A stretch of 64,000 bases of DNA from Callaeas wilsoni (taxonomy: Eukaryota; Chordata; Aves; Passeriformes; Callaeidae). Location: the NCBI GenBank assembly GCA_013398955.1, contig VWPU01012282.1, positions 1 to 64,000 on the forward strand, given 5' to 3'. Each line of letters begins with the position of its first letter. Position 1 is the first letter of the stretch. Below are positions 35,228-48,103 of the stretch, piece after piece. Both the position numbers and the translations under genes were made by a program. The notes under the pieces were generated by a model that searched no databases, was not told the origin of the DNA, and saw only the letters and a program-made list of their open reading frames with translations.

Positions 35228-37488
35228 TTAACAGTTCTTGTAGATTCAGCAGAACCACTACACTCCAAAACTTCTCTGTTCTGGTGATACATTCAAGCAA
35301 CAGCTCCCAGCAAGTGTTTTCACTCTAATTATCCTGGTATTTTTTGATAAGTACTTCTGTGTCCATATCTGTAGATTGCTTGTGGGTCTCATTCACAACT
35401 GCTCATGCAGAAACAGGCCTTTGTGGCATGTCTAAGCTAACACACTTCTGAGAACACACTGTGCAATACTTCCACTTAGTGTACATTATTAAAAAGCTTT
35501 CACAAGTTTTTCCATAGCTTCCTGGCATATTCAGCTTCAGACACTTAAAACCCCTAAAAACCAGGGATAACCACCAATAAGAAGCAAAAAGATCTGCAAT
35601 ATTAGACTGCTTTTATTTCCTCCTCAACCGTCCTCTGTGCCCAGTGCTCTATATATCAACACCCACATGTTATTCTGGGCAAAGTTTTGGTGTTGGTGAG
35701 TCCCAACTAGTTTGTTCTCAGAAGCACTGATGTGTATAATTTTAAGACCAACCTAATCTTACTATTATAAAGACTAGATACTACCTTTTTCAGTAAATAT
35801 ACAAAGTGTTGGGAACACATTTGAGATCAGAAAATAACTGCACTGTGATAGAAGTGCTGTATGCTGAAACTGAACTGAAGGTCTCTATATTGGTCACTTT
35901 ATGGTCTGATGAAGATGGAGATGGTAATTTTGAAAGACGATGATCCTTTTTACATTCTGAAATTCTCCTCGTAGAGATTGTGTGTGATGCAGTTTAATTC
36001 CTGACACTAGCTTCTTCATTCTCCGTTCAGTATTCTCACATTGCACTGTATCTCTTCACAAAAACTGTCAAACAGCACAGCTGGAGTTAATAAACTGAGG
36101 AAGGATGCCCATTACCAGTTACAGACATCCCTGTTGTTTGATGCTTTCAGTATTTCATTATCTCTGCATCAGCACTGGTACTCCTGCAACTGAAAAGCCA
36201 TCAAAATAACACAGCTTGAAATGATAAATGAAAGCAACAGAACAACTGCAGCACAGAGCAAGCAATTCTGTGGGCTTTTCTAGGTGAACAGATATTTGTA
36301 TCTGTGCTGTGGCAATCTTCTACTACCACAGCAAAGGTTTATCCAGATGTACTCGTTGGCTTAAAGCCACTGGACTCATTTCACGTAGAAAATTTTCTGT
36401 AACTGCTAGCATACCTAAGAAATTACATTTGAATTTTCTTCCTGAGAAATAGGTTTTAGAAAGGTATAAGATTTCATTTTTTCTCTTTCATTAAGGAGAG
36501 AGAGCAAAATACAGTGAGATCCAGGAAAAGTCCATATTGATCACAAATAATTTTACTGCAAAATTATTGTCAATTAATTGGAATAAGTCAAGTTAATTGA
36601 TACATGCACTGCTGAACTGAGGTTAGGTATGTGACTCAAGAAGGTACTAAATTCTCAATGAAGAGTTAACATAATGGATCAGAATTCTCTGACCCAGTTT
36701 AACAATTAGCTGGAGGTGGCGTCATGTGAAATTTAACTGTACACTACAGAGCAGGGAGTTCTTTCATTCTTTTCACAAAATTACTCATTAATTCTTTCAT
36801 CCCTAATAAACATGGCTAAATTTAAAACAGGGATGTATATTTCATTTTATTGTTATAAGAATTATCTGCCTAGTGCCAACAGCATATTTCCAGAAACTAA
36901 AAGTGTATTTCTCTCACCATTTGTCAGATCTGCAATGCATTCATATAGCTACTGTATATAATTAAACATGTAAAGCAGAAGACTGAAATTGGTAATTAGC
37001 CCTCAAGATTTTGTAGTAATGTCTGGGAATTAGGCCACACAGTTCCCATTATATTCTAGAGAAATCATTCAACTAAAATTCTTTCACCACTTAGGAAAAT
37101 AGGAGCCATCTTCTAAAGCATTCTTACTCATGAGAGTGTAATTTACACTTTCTGATTTCATATGATCGATATCTTTCAATTATATAGCTTTGTGTTTCAA
37201 TCTATGTTTTTCTGTATAAATTAGAAGTTATGTATCATAATTTCAGGTGTCCAGCCTTGAAAAGATGATTCATCACAGTCCTTTACTGATAAACCGAGAA
37301 ACAAAAAAAATCAAAATTCACTTTAAGATAAATGCAAAGTGCAAAACAGGGAGACAGAAAAATACCCCAGACCAAAGGGCCCACCGTTCTGATGTAAAAA
37401 CTCCCTGTTCTCTTATTAATATAGGTAAATATTGTCTTTTGTTGTATTTTGTTATATATGAAGTGGAGCTAGTAAGCTGGTTTTTCAA
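35228..37488. other. Unique AT-rich non-coding DNA
   Basis: No gene, RNA or repeat recognised between two LTRs. Confidence 0.5.
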
Positions 37489-38070
37489 TGTTGTGGTTCG
37501 ACACCAGCCAGCAGCTAAGCCCTAGACAGCTGCTTGCTCACTCCCCTGGTGGGAAGGGGGAGAGAATCAGAAAAGTAAAAGTGAGGAAACGCATGGCCTG
37601 AGATAAAGGCAGTTTAATAGGAAAAGCAAAAGCCTCGTGCAAGAGCAAAGTAAAATAATGAATTCATTCACTTTTTCCAATGAGTAGGGAGGTGTTCAGC
37701 CATGTCTGGTAAAGCAGGGCTCCATCACACTTAACAGTGACTTGGGAAGACAAAGGACATCACTCCAAACATCCCCATTTCCTGCTTCTTCCCCCAGCTG
37801 TATATGCTGAGCATGATGCCACATGGTATGGAATATCCCTTGGGTCAGTTGGGGTCAGCTGTGCTGGCTGTGTCCCCTCCCAACTTCTTGTGCACCCTCA
37901 GCCTCCTCACTGCCAGGGTGGGGTGAGAAGAAAAGGCTTTGACTCTGTGTCAGCAGTGCTCAGCACCTGTTAAAATAGCCGTTTGTTGTCAAAACAGCAC
38001 AAATCCAAAACATAGCCCCATACCAGCCAATGTGAAGAAAATGAACTGTGCATCAGTCAAATTCTGCTCA
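37489..38070 (-). mobile_element. Solo ERV LTR, class III (ERVL-like) family, copy 2
   Basis: A 582-bp LTR, minus orientation, aligning along its length with the copies at 33385 and 47511: TGTTGTGGTTCGACACCAGC at the left, the CATGATGCCACATGGTATGG block followed by AATATCCCTTGGGTCAG near 37811-37855, and the AATCCAAAACATAGCCCCAT block near 38000. Minus-strand ATTAAA is kept (plus 37613-37618); the TATA box is eroded to CATATACA. The right terminus is mutated (ending CTGCTCA where copy 1 ends CAGCACA), and no convincing target duplication remains (TTCAA against TCTAG), so it is probably older or has lost its edge. Confidence 0.85.
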
Positions 38071-38725
38071 TCTAGTTTTAGACTCCCGTTAATGCAAAGA
38101 TAGGGAATTTCAGGAGGTAGAGCTTCATAAGGATTCAGCTTGCCTTGACATTTGTTGAGCAGTGTCATACACTTCCACTGCAGAGAATGAAATGATAATT
38201 TCCCAAAGTATGGGCGGAAGAAAAGAATATTTCTTCTCACAATTTTGCATTTGGTCATATGCAGTATATGCATTCAGGGTGTAACAAAAAAATAAACTCC
38301 TATAAGTTTTAATTTTTAAAGTTTGAATGCTTTTGGCCATATGTATATAGTATACCTGGCATATGATAACCCAGGAAGTTGCTAAGCCTAAGTATACAGA
38401 GCCAGTCATGTTTCTACCTGAATTTAGCTGCTTTTTAAAATTTTATTTTATTTTAAATACTGGAAAAGGAATAGCTATTGTCTGGTTTGACACTGAAATA
38501 TTGTTCTGAACTTGGGAAAACTTGGGAAAAACACTTGGGATTAATGCAGGTAAGAACCAACTCTTTGTCTTCCTGGTCAAATATGTGTTATCAAATTAGT
38601 TATATAGTTCCAGACACTTTTATTCATATTTTGTCTGCTCAGGTGTTGAATATACATTTGAAAATCTTGGTTTTCAGTAAAGGTTTGATTGACATTTCAG
38701 TGTCACCAGTTGCATGTTTCTTATG
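38071..38725. other. Unique AT-rich DNA with a short tandem duplication
   Basis: No gene recognised. A 10-bp unit CTTGGGAAAA is duplicated exactly at 38511-38530, with a further partial copy. Confidence 0.5.
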
Positions 38726-38880
38726 AAGAAAAAAAGGAAAGAAAGAAGGGAAGAAAGAAGGGAAGAAAGAAGGGAAGAAAGGAAGAAAGGAAGAAAGAAA
38801 GGAAGAAAGGAAGAAAGGAAGAAAGAAAGGAAGAAAGGAAGAAAGGAAGAAAGGAAGAAAGGAAGAAAGGAAGAAAGAAA

Positions 38881-38974
<94 letters not shown>

Positions 38975-38978
38975 ANGA

Positions 38979-39014
<36 letters not shown>

Positions 39015-39018
39015 AAAG
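38726..39018 (+). repeat. GAAA/GAAAGGAA polypurine repeat tract with one N
   Basis: About 293 bp made only of A and G on the plus strand. It is graded: 12-bp GAAAGAAGGGAA-type units at the left, then 8-bp GAAAGGAA units, then a long pure GAAA run, with an ambiguous base at 38976. Mirror symmetry and strand purity make intramolecular triplex (H-DNA) formation plausible. The Lys/Arg/Glu-rich open frames across it (116 and 168 codons) are artefacts of the repeat. Confidence 0.98.
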
Positions 39019-39349
39019 ATTCTTTCAGCCCATAGTTAGAATTCCAGAAACAGGAAAAAAAACTATGCCCTTATTCACACTGACATGTACATCTTTCCCA
39101 CTGACAAATAACTGGTTCCTCAGGTTTCCCTGTTGGAAAGTCAATGAACTGACTCATGTGAGACTTACTGCAAGCTGCACACGAACACTTTTTTTTTTCT
39201 CTTTTCCAAAGTTATTTTGAGGTAATTATTTTCTTGTACCTGAACCAATTGCTGAAATACTTTTTCTTTCCCTACTCTACCCCCAGTCTTTTTTTTTCCT
39301 TAATCCCCTGCAGGTATTTAGGATTAGCTTTCATGTTGTACCTTAGTCC

Positions 39350-39665
39350 TACTTTCCCCAGGCTTTGCAAATTCTCTTTTCTTAATAAACATTTTTTATC
39401 ATTTTTGTTATCCTTTTTTGGAGTCTTTCCAATTCAGCAAAATCTTTTTTGTATTATGGAGCCCAAAACAGTGTAAAGCACTCAAATACAGTTTCACCAA
39501 TTCTGCACTGAGATAAAAAATTAATTACCTGCCCCCCTTCTCCTGACCTAATTCCTCTCATTATACTGTACATGCTCAATATGGTATTTGCCATTCTGCA
39601 GCACATCGCTCTGTATTCTTCTGCAGAGTTTATGGTTTGCTCTGAGCCTGTTTTTTTCCTGTAGC
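39350..39665 (-). mobile_element. Ancient CR1-like LINE fragment
   Basis: Reverse-complement CR1 text in order: TTTTTGGAGTCTTTCCAATT near 39413, TATTATGGAGCCCAAAACAG near 39451, CTCAAATACAGTTTCACCAA near 39481, ATGGTATTTGCCATTCTGCA near 39581, and a TGGTTTGCTCTGAGCC block near 39632. These correspond to the ORF2 C-terminal region between the RT and the 3' tail. It is strongly diverged with many indels, older than the 53.8-kb copy. Confidence 0.8.
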
Positions 39666-42535
39666 CATGGAAATTTCTAAATTAGTCTTTCTCCATGTTA
39701 CACATTAGAGTCTTTCACACTTCACATTTAACATGATAAAAGGTCAATTTTGCAGTATTTAGACCCTGATCACAGTAGGGCATATTGGGGTCTTCACTAT
39801 ATTCTAAGGCTGCAATAAACAGAAAAAATTGTGTAGTTGGATGCAGCAAATTCTTCCAACCCTACAGTTATGCTGAAAATGCAAATCTCTCTTTTCTGTT
39901 AGAACACATTGCCAGGTCTATTTTGAAGAATTACCTGTGTTTTCCTAAGAAATGGGGCTATGACTTAATTTTTTTTATTATTTCAATATCTATACTGGCC
40001 TACTTAGCTACATATATCATGCCACCAGTTCACACTTTGTTTTCCTGCATTCTGGTAGTTAGTCTTACTTCTTCACCTCCATTTTTATTTTATTTTTTTC
40101 TTAAATGAAACAAGGACATTTTTTACAGAAATTCCCTTTTAATCACATGGATTATGTCACCTTGGTCAAGAAAACAGAATGACTGGCACTGCACTCAGGG
40201 AATGTAAGTATTCTTTTTTCTTCCTTTACCAGTTAGACAGACAGAGCTTAAGCAGCAGTGTAAATGCTTTCTATTCCCATGCTGCTACTCATACAGCCTG
40301 CAGGACCTTAACCAACATGCAAAGATCTTATCACAGCATTGTGCAGCAGACAAAACCCTTTGTTTGCACAGTTAAAGCAAAAATCAAATGTTTGGCTTAA
40401 TAGCAGTTATGAACTTGACCCAATGACTTGACTCAAGTACAGCATCAGATACAGGCAAACATGATTAAAATATTTCTACATAGATCTGTCCATCACTGTT
40501 TTACTATCTCTAGTTAACGCATTCTATTCACTTGTGTTAGCAGTATAAAAGTGTCTAAATAGGTACATAGATTAACTTGGGATAGGAAAATAAAGCCAAG
40601 CAGTGTCACAGTCATTCCTACAGCACAGAATTTGTTGCCTAAAAAGCAGTTTATTGTACAACTTCATAGTATACAATGCACACTGCAAAGAGTGCTTGAT
40701 GAAGAGCATTGTAACAGAAATGGTGGGATGTTTAACCTGTAAAAGGTGCATAGCCATGTCATTCCATTAGACCTGACATATATCCAATGACAAGCACTGC
40801 AGACAGGTACTTGCTAACCCAGGAGACATCAGAGCCTACCAATTTTATTAGTTCAGTTTTGTATTGATGCTGTTGCTCTTGGCCTCACAGTCATATCTCA
40901 AGTAACACAGGCTTCTAAAAGGTTGGTGAATAGCCTCAGCTCTAAGTTATCTAGGCTTTATTGCTCTTTAGTCAACAGAAAGAGAGAAGCATCTCCCAAG
41001 GGGCAACTCATTTTTTCATAGACTCATTATTGTTGATGAAATATTTCTGAGAAGCAATTTTCTGTGATGATTCAAGGGGAAGATTAGATAGGCTAATTTG
41101 AACCTATTGGCTAACTTTTAGAGAGTGAAAGGGATGTGCAATGAGTGACACCAAGAGTCACTCCAGGGAGCAGTGTGAACTGTTGCTGTGGAACTGGAAT
41201 TTGCTATCTTACATCTGCTTAAGCCATGCAAAATGTTGCATGATTTACCCTTGGTTGGGTGTTGGCTGAGCTGTGTTAACAAGTGACCACTACCAGTTAC
41301 AGAAGTGAGTCTGAGCAGATGATGACCCTGGCAGAACTGCTGCTGAGTACTGATTAGTCAGCAGACGCCTAGAGCTATTCAAGCTGATGGCTGAAGATCA
41401 GCTCTGTATTCAAGTGTCAGCCTCTCCGGCCACAGCTAATAAGTCTATCACTGATGAAGCCAGAGACACTAAAACTCATCTGCAGCCTTCTGATCAGCAG
41501 AGTGCTCTTATTTACGTCAGTTTTCTTCTGATGTGGTACTTTGTCACTTTGAAAGCTTAGCACCAATGGACAGTGATATTACTTCTTGTCTGTAATGAAG
41601 CACTAAGTCAGGATGATGTTGCTGTGAGTGCCTTCTCAATACAGAATGGAATATTTGCATAGATTAGTCTGCTAGCTGATGGTCCTTGACTGCTTTAATT
41701 TCAAACACACTGCTTTCCACTGAAATGACATACAGGTTTGTTTATTTATTTATTACTTTGCATCACTAGTAGATGCACAAATTCTTTGAACAGATTCCTG
41801 AGGCAATTTATTTATTTACAGATGAAAAATTCTGTCCTTTTTTCTTAGTAGGCAAGTATATGTTGAACAATATAGAGGTATTTGAAAGCAGTGGAAATTA
41901 TGAAGCAAAGAACAAACACTATTTTTTGACATTGCTGTTGACTGACCTTGTGATACTGTTACTACTGTTTTAGGTTTTAACTCATCTCTGATAAAGTTCT
42001 CTGGTACGGATACCTGCCAGATAACAAGTATAACCTGTTCTTCATAAGACATCTGGTAAAATGATGAATGACTGGATACATGCAGACTTAAGATTGACCT
42101 CTTGACTTCTACTATCCAGTAAGATAAACTCGAATAGGAAAGAGTTTAGTATTCAACTCTTAAAATCCCAAAGGTTTTCTAAGTGAAACAGAGGCATAGA
42201 GCTTCAACCTCCAAAGATTACTTGGAATTTCAGAGATGAAGTTAAAATACCTCGCAGCTTCCACTTTGGGTGTATCTTTCTGGTTATAGAGATTATAGAC
42301 ACAACTATTTAAATATATAGGAATAAGAATATACATATGTAAATGAATAGATGACATAAATTTTGTGAGCCGGAATTGTTACTAATCATTGTTTTATCTT
42401 TTCACTATGAGTAGTTATACCAATACCACTAAGTTTTTCAGACTCTTTGAGAAATTTCCAGTACCCCCACTCTAATATTTCAAGCACCCTCAGATGGAAG
42501 ACATTTTACCCAATCTTCTCAGCCTATAAAAGATC
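39666..42535. other. Unique AT-rich non-coding DNA
   Basis: No gene or repeat recognised. Open frames are at most 107 codons, hydrophobic and T-driven, with no family resemblance. Confidence 0.5.
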
Positions 42536-42850
42536 AGAGAATCAAAAAATATAAAATCAGGAAAGATATAATGTGTCATTAGCCCAAATCTCTGCCAGCA
42601 CAGAATACATCTCCACATTACATTTACAATCATATCTCCACACTTGGCTTCAGTTTGCCAAATTTATAAGATTAAATTATTTCATTTTTTTATTTGATAG
42701 GTAATTTTCAATAAGCCTTCTCCTTCTCTTTTTCATATGACCCTGTTTGACATTGCTCCCTTAAATATTCATAGACCTGTCATTATAACCCCTTGTAACC
42801 TTTATTTGATGAAGATGATGTGTATTTAACTCTTTTAATGATTTTTTTTT
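42536..42850 (-). mobile_element. Possible ancient CR1 LINE 3' remnant
   Basis: ATCAGAGAATC, then AGGAAAGATATAATGTGTCA, then AGCCCAAATCTCTGCC resembles an eroded minus-strand CR1 3' end. The later text (CATAGACCTGTCATTATAAC near 42771) could be the coding portion. Identity is weak throughout. Confidence 0.35.
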
Positions 42851-45351
42851 TTTTTCCCAGAACTTAGTACCTGAAGTTCTCCAATCAATGACCATATAAT
42901 AAATTTCTTCTTCCTTTCAATCAGGCAAGAAATTTAGTCAGAAACTACCTGGAGTGAAAGTGCCATTTCACATCTTTACCTGCTGAAATCTGGTATTACA
43001 GAGAATAGAATCTGTTTCCTCCAGGGTGACAGAAATAAAAAATGTTATGTACAACATCTGGATGATGGTAGTTATGTTCCTCAAAAAGAAAGATACTTCA
43101 CCTGACATAATTTACTGAGCTCTATTTTTGTTACCTTCTGCTGGTATGTTCATGAAGATGTTCAATGAGATTTGAACAGAAATGATATTTAGATCATCAG
43201 TAACACTACTGTGACAAGTAAAAAAAATCTAATCAGAGATTAATCATAATGAAAGATAATGCCTTTTTTTTTTTCAATCTCTCATTCTATGCATTGCTAT
43301 ATATACTATATTTCTTGTGGTTTCTTGAAAAATTTTTCAAATTCACCCTTGATTTAAGAGGTTAGATCTTTACTGAAGTCAGAGGAATTAAACAGTGTCT
43401 ATTTTGCTCAGTGCATTAACCCTACCTTCTGTAGCAAATTGTTGAATTTTCTTTGATAGCAAGTTAATTTAACATGATTTCTTCCTTATGAACTCTTGCT
43501 GCCTGCAATTTTCCTCGAGGTGCTAAAGAATTTATTGAAGTATTTCTCTGATCTCATATATGGTACTTACTTAAGAGACTTATGGAAAAAGTTCCATGAA
43601 TTACCCAATCTACTTCCTAAATTCTCAAAGATGACGTTTGATAGTTCTATTTCTGATGTTATGTATTTATACAATTTGATTTATACCATTTGGCCGTGTT
43701 GATTGCATCATGTATATAACATTTAAAAGATGTATTCTTTGTGATGATTGCATTTCTTACATATTTTTCTGTATGACCTGGATTTACTATCCACTAGTAA
43801 AATTTTTACCTTCCTTCTCAAAAAAAACCAAAAACAAAACCAAGATGTATGAAATACATTTTTTAAAAAATTATTTGTACTCAAAACCAGCTAGTGACAG
43901 TCCATCTACCTGAGGCAGAGTTATAGTCGATGGAACATAGTCTATAACTATGGAAATCATGTAGAAGTCCAGTGTCAGAGACTATGTTTTAAAATTAAAT
44001 TTACTGGAAACTAAAAGAAGAGAGGAAAAAAAAAAATCAATGTTCAATATTTAGAGACTAAGAAAATTCCAATCCTATTCTCAGACCTAGCCAAAGGGAA
44101 TAACTAGGTATGTTGATCATCCCTCTCAATTCTATCAGGCAATAGGGTTTTATAAACAATTTTATTCAATAATTATATACAGGGGAAAAAAGGATATAGA
44201 AATAAAGCAAAAGTAATGTAATATGGTCTCAATTTTAACTGAAGTTATAGTGTATTTAACATCTGACATAGCACAATAAAGGAGGAATGTCTTAGATATT
44301 GTGTACTTAAGTTCAATTACAGCTTTCGAATATGTTTGATACTGTTTCTGAGGTTTTCCTCCCTTCTATGTGTCAGTTTGATCATACAAGAAAACAGTTT
44401 GATCATAGCTGTCAACATACAAACATCAAAGTTAGATTCTACTGCTTCACAACTGTGTAATAAAGTGTTGTGGAATTAAGATGGTAGTAGGTGGCAGTAA
44501 CAGATATTGATACAAGGCTTTACAATTCAAAATGTCTGTCAGGGGACTATACAACTCTTCTCAGTATGAGATTTCAACATCTCAGACATCTGGTGCTTTA
44601 TCAGCTCCTGTAAAAGATTCCTTAAAGAAACCACCAAGAGGGAATGCCTACCATATGAAAATGCTTTGTAGACTCAGGTTCCCGGCCCCTGGCTCTCACC
44701 ATCATTAATAGCACCAATTTTTCACTGAATTGAGAAATGAAAATTGCAATTAATCCTTTTCTTCACATTAAATTAATAGTTAAGGTGTGCACAGATTTCT
44801 TTTAAACTTCCAGTGATGATGAGCAAATAGTTTTATCTTTAGGATTTGAGTTATATCAAAAAATGTAAAGGAGTTCAAAATCAAGCAGAATCAAAATCCT
44901 TCATTCCATCCATGTCACCCTGCATTATTCCCCGACTCAGTATTTCAAATGTAAGCCATATGCAGTTTGAAGAGTCATATTGTGTTATGGTACTGTATGT
45001 AACACAATATGATGAGTGTAATAGGCATGAAGCATCAAAGAAATAGTGTATCTGCTGAAAGTTGATACAATTTTCATTTGACAATAAATGCAATTATTTT
45101 TAACCTGTTACTATGAGACTTATTGATACTTTCATATTATTAATGCTCTGAAAAATGAATTACATTTTTATGTGCATATGAGTACAATTATAATGTGATT
45201 CAGTTCCAGTGGGAATGATGAAATTTCCTAAAAATAATCATGTAATTTCCTTTTCTTCCTGGGCTGTCCCTTCCCTGTCAGTGTGCCATTATGTTACAAG
45301 AACTTCAGGCGCTTGAGTTCAATATAAGCAGAAACAAATTAATGAAACTTC
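42851..45351. other. Unique AT-rich non-coding DNA
   Basis: No recognised feature beyond homopolymer T and A runs. Confidence 0.5.
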
Positions 45352-45425
45352 ACCACAGTGTGGGATTTGAACCTATATATTATGGGTCCACTGAATTATT
45401 AAGTAACTCATCTGTCTACTACCTG
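45352..45425 (-). other. Degenerate tRNA/SINE-like Pol III box pair
   Basis: On the minus strand a perfect B-box-like GGTTCAAATCC (within plus 45362-45373) follows an A-box-like TAATTCAGTGGA (plus 45387-45398, about 10 of 12 to consensus). The 13-nt spacing is much shorter than the roughly 30 nt of a tRNA, and no cloverleaf stems can be formed. At best it is a decayed tRNA pseudogene or SINE head; chance is possible. Confidence 0.25.
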
Positions 45426-45680
45426 GGAAAGAACCTTTTGATTAAAATATGTACTGAAAGGTGGTTTTAGTAAACTTTAATTCATAAATACTTACAAATC
45501 ACATTGATGACTTACAATTATAAATCTGAGTTATGTTCATATATATGTTAGGTCTGCATCATCAAACTATTTAAATAAACGTATTTATATTATAAGGGTA
45601 TGAGTGTATGTAACACACAAAATGTATAGGATTGTATGTGTTTTTATAGGCATGTGTAATACACACACACACACATATGT

Positions 45681-45715
<35 letters not shown>

Positions 45716-47505
45716 GAAAAGAGAGGGAGCAAGATGAGGTAACTATTAATACGGCCACAATTTTATTTACATAGTGTGGATGGGTATTTTTAAGTCAGAT
45801 GGTATCTAACCCCTCAGCAAAGTGCTAAGGAGGAACAAAAGGTCCTATTTTCCATGCATGTGGGCATGGATACTGTTGGATAGCCGAGAAGAAAATAATT
45901 AACTCCTGCATCTGTTTCCAAGTAGTCATTGAGCAACAGCAGTGAAAATGAATTCTGAAGAATCTGTGTTGATGATCATATCTCCCCTAGGTCTTCCTGG
46001 CTACACCTAACTAGTTGAGGACATAACAATTAATAGAAGCCTAACTCTGTTATTTATAGATGTGGTTCTTCAGAAATGTAGTGTATAAATAAGTGATGAT
46101 AAGGCTACTAAAAGAAAAAAAAATCTTTTGAAACCAACACTCACATCAATTCATGTTCAAATGCTACCCTGCCTTGCCCACTGAGGTCCTGTTTAACCAA
46201 TTTTGTACTCTTAAATTTTATAGACATCTTTCTTTAGGAGACCATTAAGTTTCAATGCAATCTAGGAAATTTCTGATAGTATTAGAAAAAGACAAAGTTC
46301 ATTAAAACACATTAGTTGCTTCATCAGTAAATATTGCCAAAACCACTTTGTGCTTTGGTAATTTCTCTGTTGCTTTGGCTAGGATGTTCTGGTAGATTTA
46401 CTCCTTTGAATTTTCAAAATGACAAAGACTCACATTTTATTTTTCCTGCCCAAGAGTTCCATTAGCAAATTATTTTGCAGTTTTCCTCCCTCTTTCTTAT
46501 TTTTGTTTCGCTTGTTTTTTTATTTGGTTTGGGTTCAGTTTTAGTAGCAAAACAAGAAAGCAGCAACATCTAAGTTTATAGTGTCATTAATATTCAAAGT
46601 AATTTTGGTGTCTTGGTTAAAAGAATATAAAAAGTAGAGCCATTTCCCTCTAACAAGGCAGTTATGGGATTTCCCAACAATTGACTACCCTACAGAACAG
46701 AAATTATACTGAGGACCAAAGACAGAATCTGCACAACTTTGTTGGTGATGTATTTTTTACAGAGTAAATTTAACTGACCTCTGTCAATACTTTTTACTGT
46801 CAGTTTTGTAAGACATATTTAGCCCTCAGAATGGCATATATGCCTTTTCTCTTTCGCTCTCCCTGTCTTATTTCCCTGTTCAGCTTGAGCATTCTTCTCT
46901 GAGATTGAACTGAAAGCAGGGACACACACCCATGCAGCCCAAACGGCACTGAAACAGGTTATCCTACTATGTTAGGGAAACACCTGGCAAGGAAACTTAA
47001 TCTACTGCTAACAGGAGTAATTCATCTTTGAAGTCAACTGATTCATTGTGAGGAATATATTTAATGATTGCTCTCTGCCCTGCAGCAGTTCCATTTTTAT
47101 TTCTGGGTACAATTCACTATGTTGTTTATTCTGCATATGGGTTCAAGTCATCTAAGGCTCTGAGATCAGGGACAGAGCTAGTATTTAACTCTCTAGGACA
47201 GAAAACCTCTTTCAGTACAAGACTGTGACTACTATTTGACCTATTTCACTTTGTTTTGAGAGGTTGTATGAAATATGCTCATTAGAGGAACCTGAATTTG
47301 GCTTTTTTCGATAGCTCCACAGTCATCTTAAATCAAGCTAAACCAGGCAGCTATTAGAAAGGGTAATTCTGTCTGTAATTAGCTTCACCTTCTCTCCAGG
47401 GCTTCCTTGCTATTCTCTTGCATTAACTTTACTTATTTTGATCTATGGTATGAATCATATATATAAAAAACCCCAAACAACTGCTGGGCTATATAACCAC
47501 TCTAG
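45426..47505. other. Unique AT-rich DNA with CA/TA microsatellites
   Basis: No gene recognised. The CA and TA simple repeats at 45660-45712 are listed separately. Confidence 0.5.
45660..45712. repeat. (CA)n-(TA)n compound microsatellite
   Basis: About 8 CA units (45660-45675), a short spacer, then about 14 TA units (45684-45712). The TA part is a self-complementary tract prone to cruciform extrusion and length change. Confidence 0.95.
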
Positions 47506-47510
47506 CTGTC
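47506..47510. repeat. Target-site duplication, left copy
   Basis: CTGTC, repeated exactly at 48104-48108 on the other side of the LTR. Confidence 0.85.
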
Positions 47511-48103
47511 TGTCATGATTTAATACCAAGCAGCAACCAAGCCCCATGCAGTTGCTTGCTCAGTCCCCCACTAGCAGGATGAAGGAGGAAATCAGAAGGG
47601 AAAAAGCCAGAAAACTCGTGGGTTGAGATAAAGACAGTTTAAAAGAGAAAGTAAAAGCAGCGCACACAAACAAAGTCAAACAAGGAATTAATTCACTGCT
47701 TTCCATGGGCAGACAGGTGTTCACCCATCCCCAGGAGAGCAGGACTCCTTCACGTGTAACAGGGACTTGAGAAGACAAACTCCATAACTCCAAATGCCCC
47801 ACCCTTCCTCCTTCTTCCCCCACTTTATACACTAAGCATGATGTTACATGGTCTGGAGGATCCCTTGGGTCAGTTTGGATCACCTGTCCTGGCTTTGTCT
47901 TCTCCCATCCTCCCATGTACCCCAACTTCTTTGCCAGTGTGGCAGTACAAAAAGCAGAAAAGGCAGAAAAGGCTCTGTATAAGCCCTGCTCAGCAAGAAA
48001 AACATCTCTGTATTATGAACCCGGTGTTCAGCTCACATCTAATACACAGCCACATACCGGCCACTGTGAACAAAATTAACTCTACCTCAGCCAAACCAGC
48101 ACA
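47511..48103 (-). mobile_element. Solo ERV LTR, class III (ERVL-like) family, copy 3
   Basis: A 593-bp LTR, minus orientation, from TGTCATGATTTAATACC (plus left end) to CCAAACCAGCACA (plus right end), flanked by an exact 5-bp duplication CTGTC. Five base pairs is typical of class III ERVs. Minus-strand TATAAA is intact (plus 47824-47829), while the ATTAAA signal seen in the other copies has mutated. It shares the CATGATGTTACATGGTCTGG block followed by AGGATCCCTTGGGTCAG with copy 1. A complete LTR with no internal region implies recombination between the two LTRs of a former provirus. The 121- and 128-codon frames over it are spurious. Confidence 0.9.

Noticed and set aside
38689..39220. Long Lys/Arg/Glu-rich open frames (116 and 168 codons)
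   Set aside because: They are produced entirely by the GAAA-type purine repeat, which has no stop codon in most frames; one crosses an ambiguous base.
47139..47200. B-box-like GGTTCAAGTCA with downstream MIR-like words
   Set aside because: No A box at a suitable distance and the MIR core order is not preserved; chance is sufficient.
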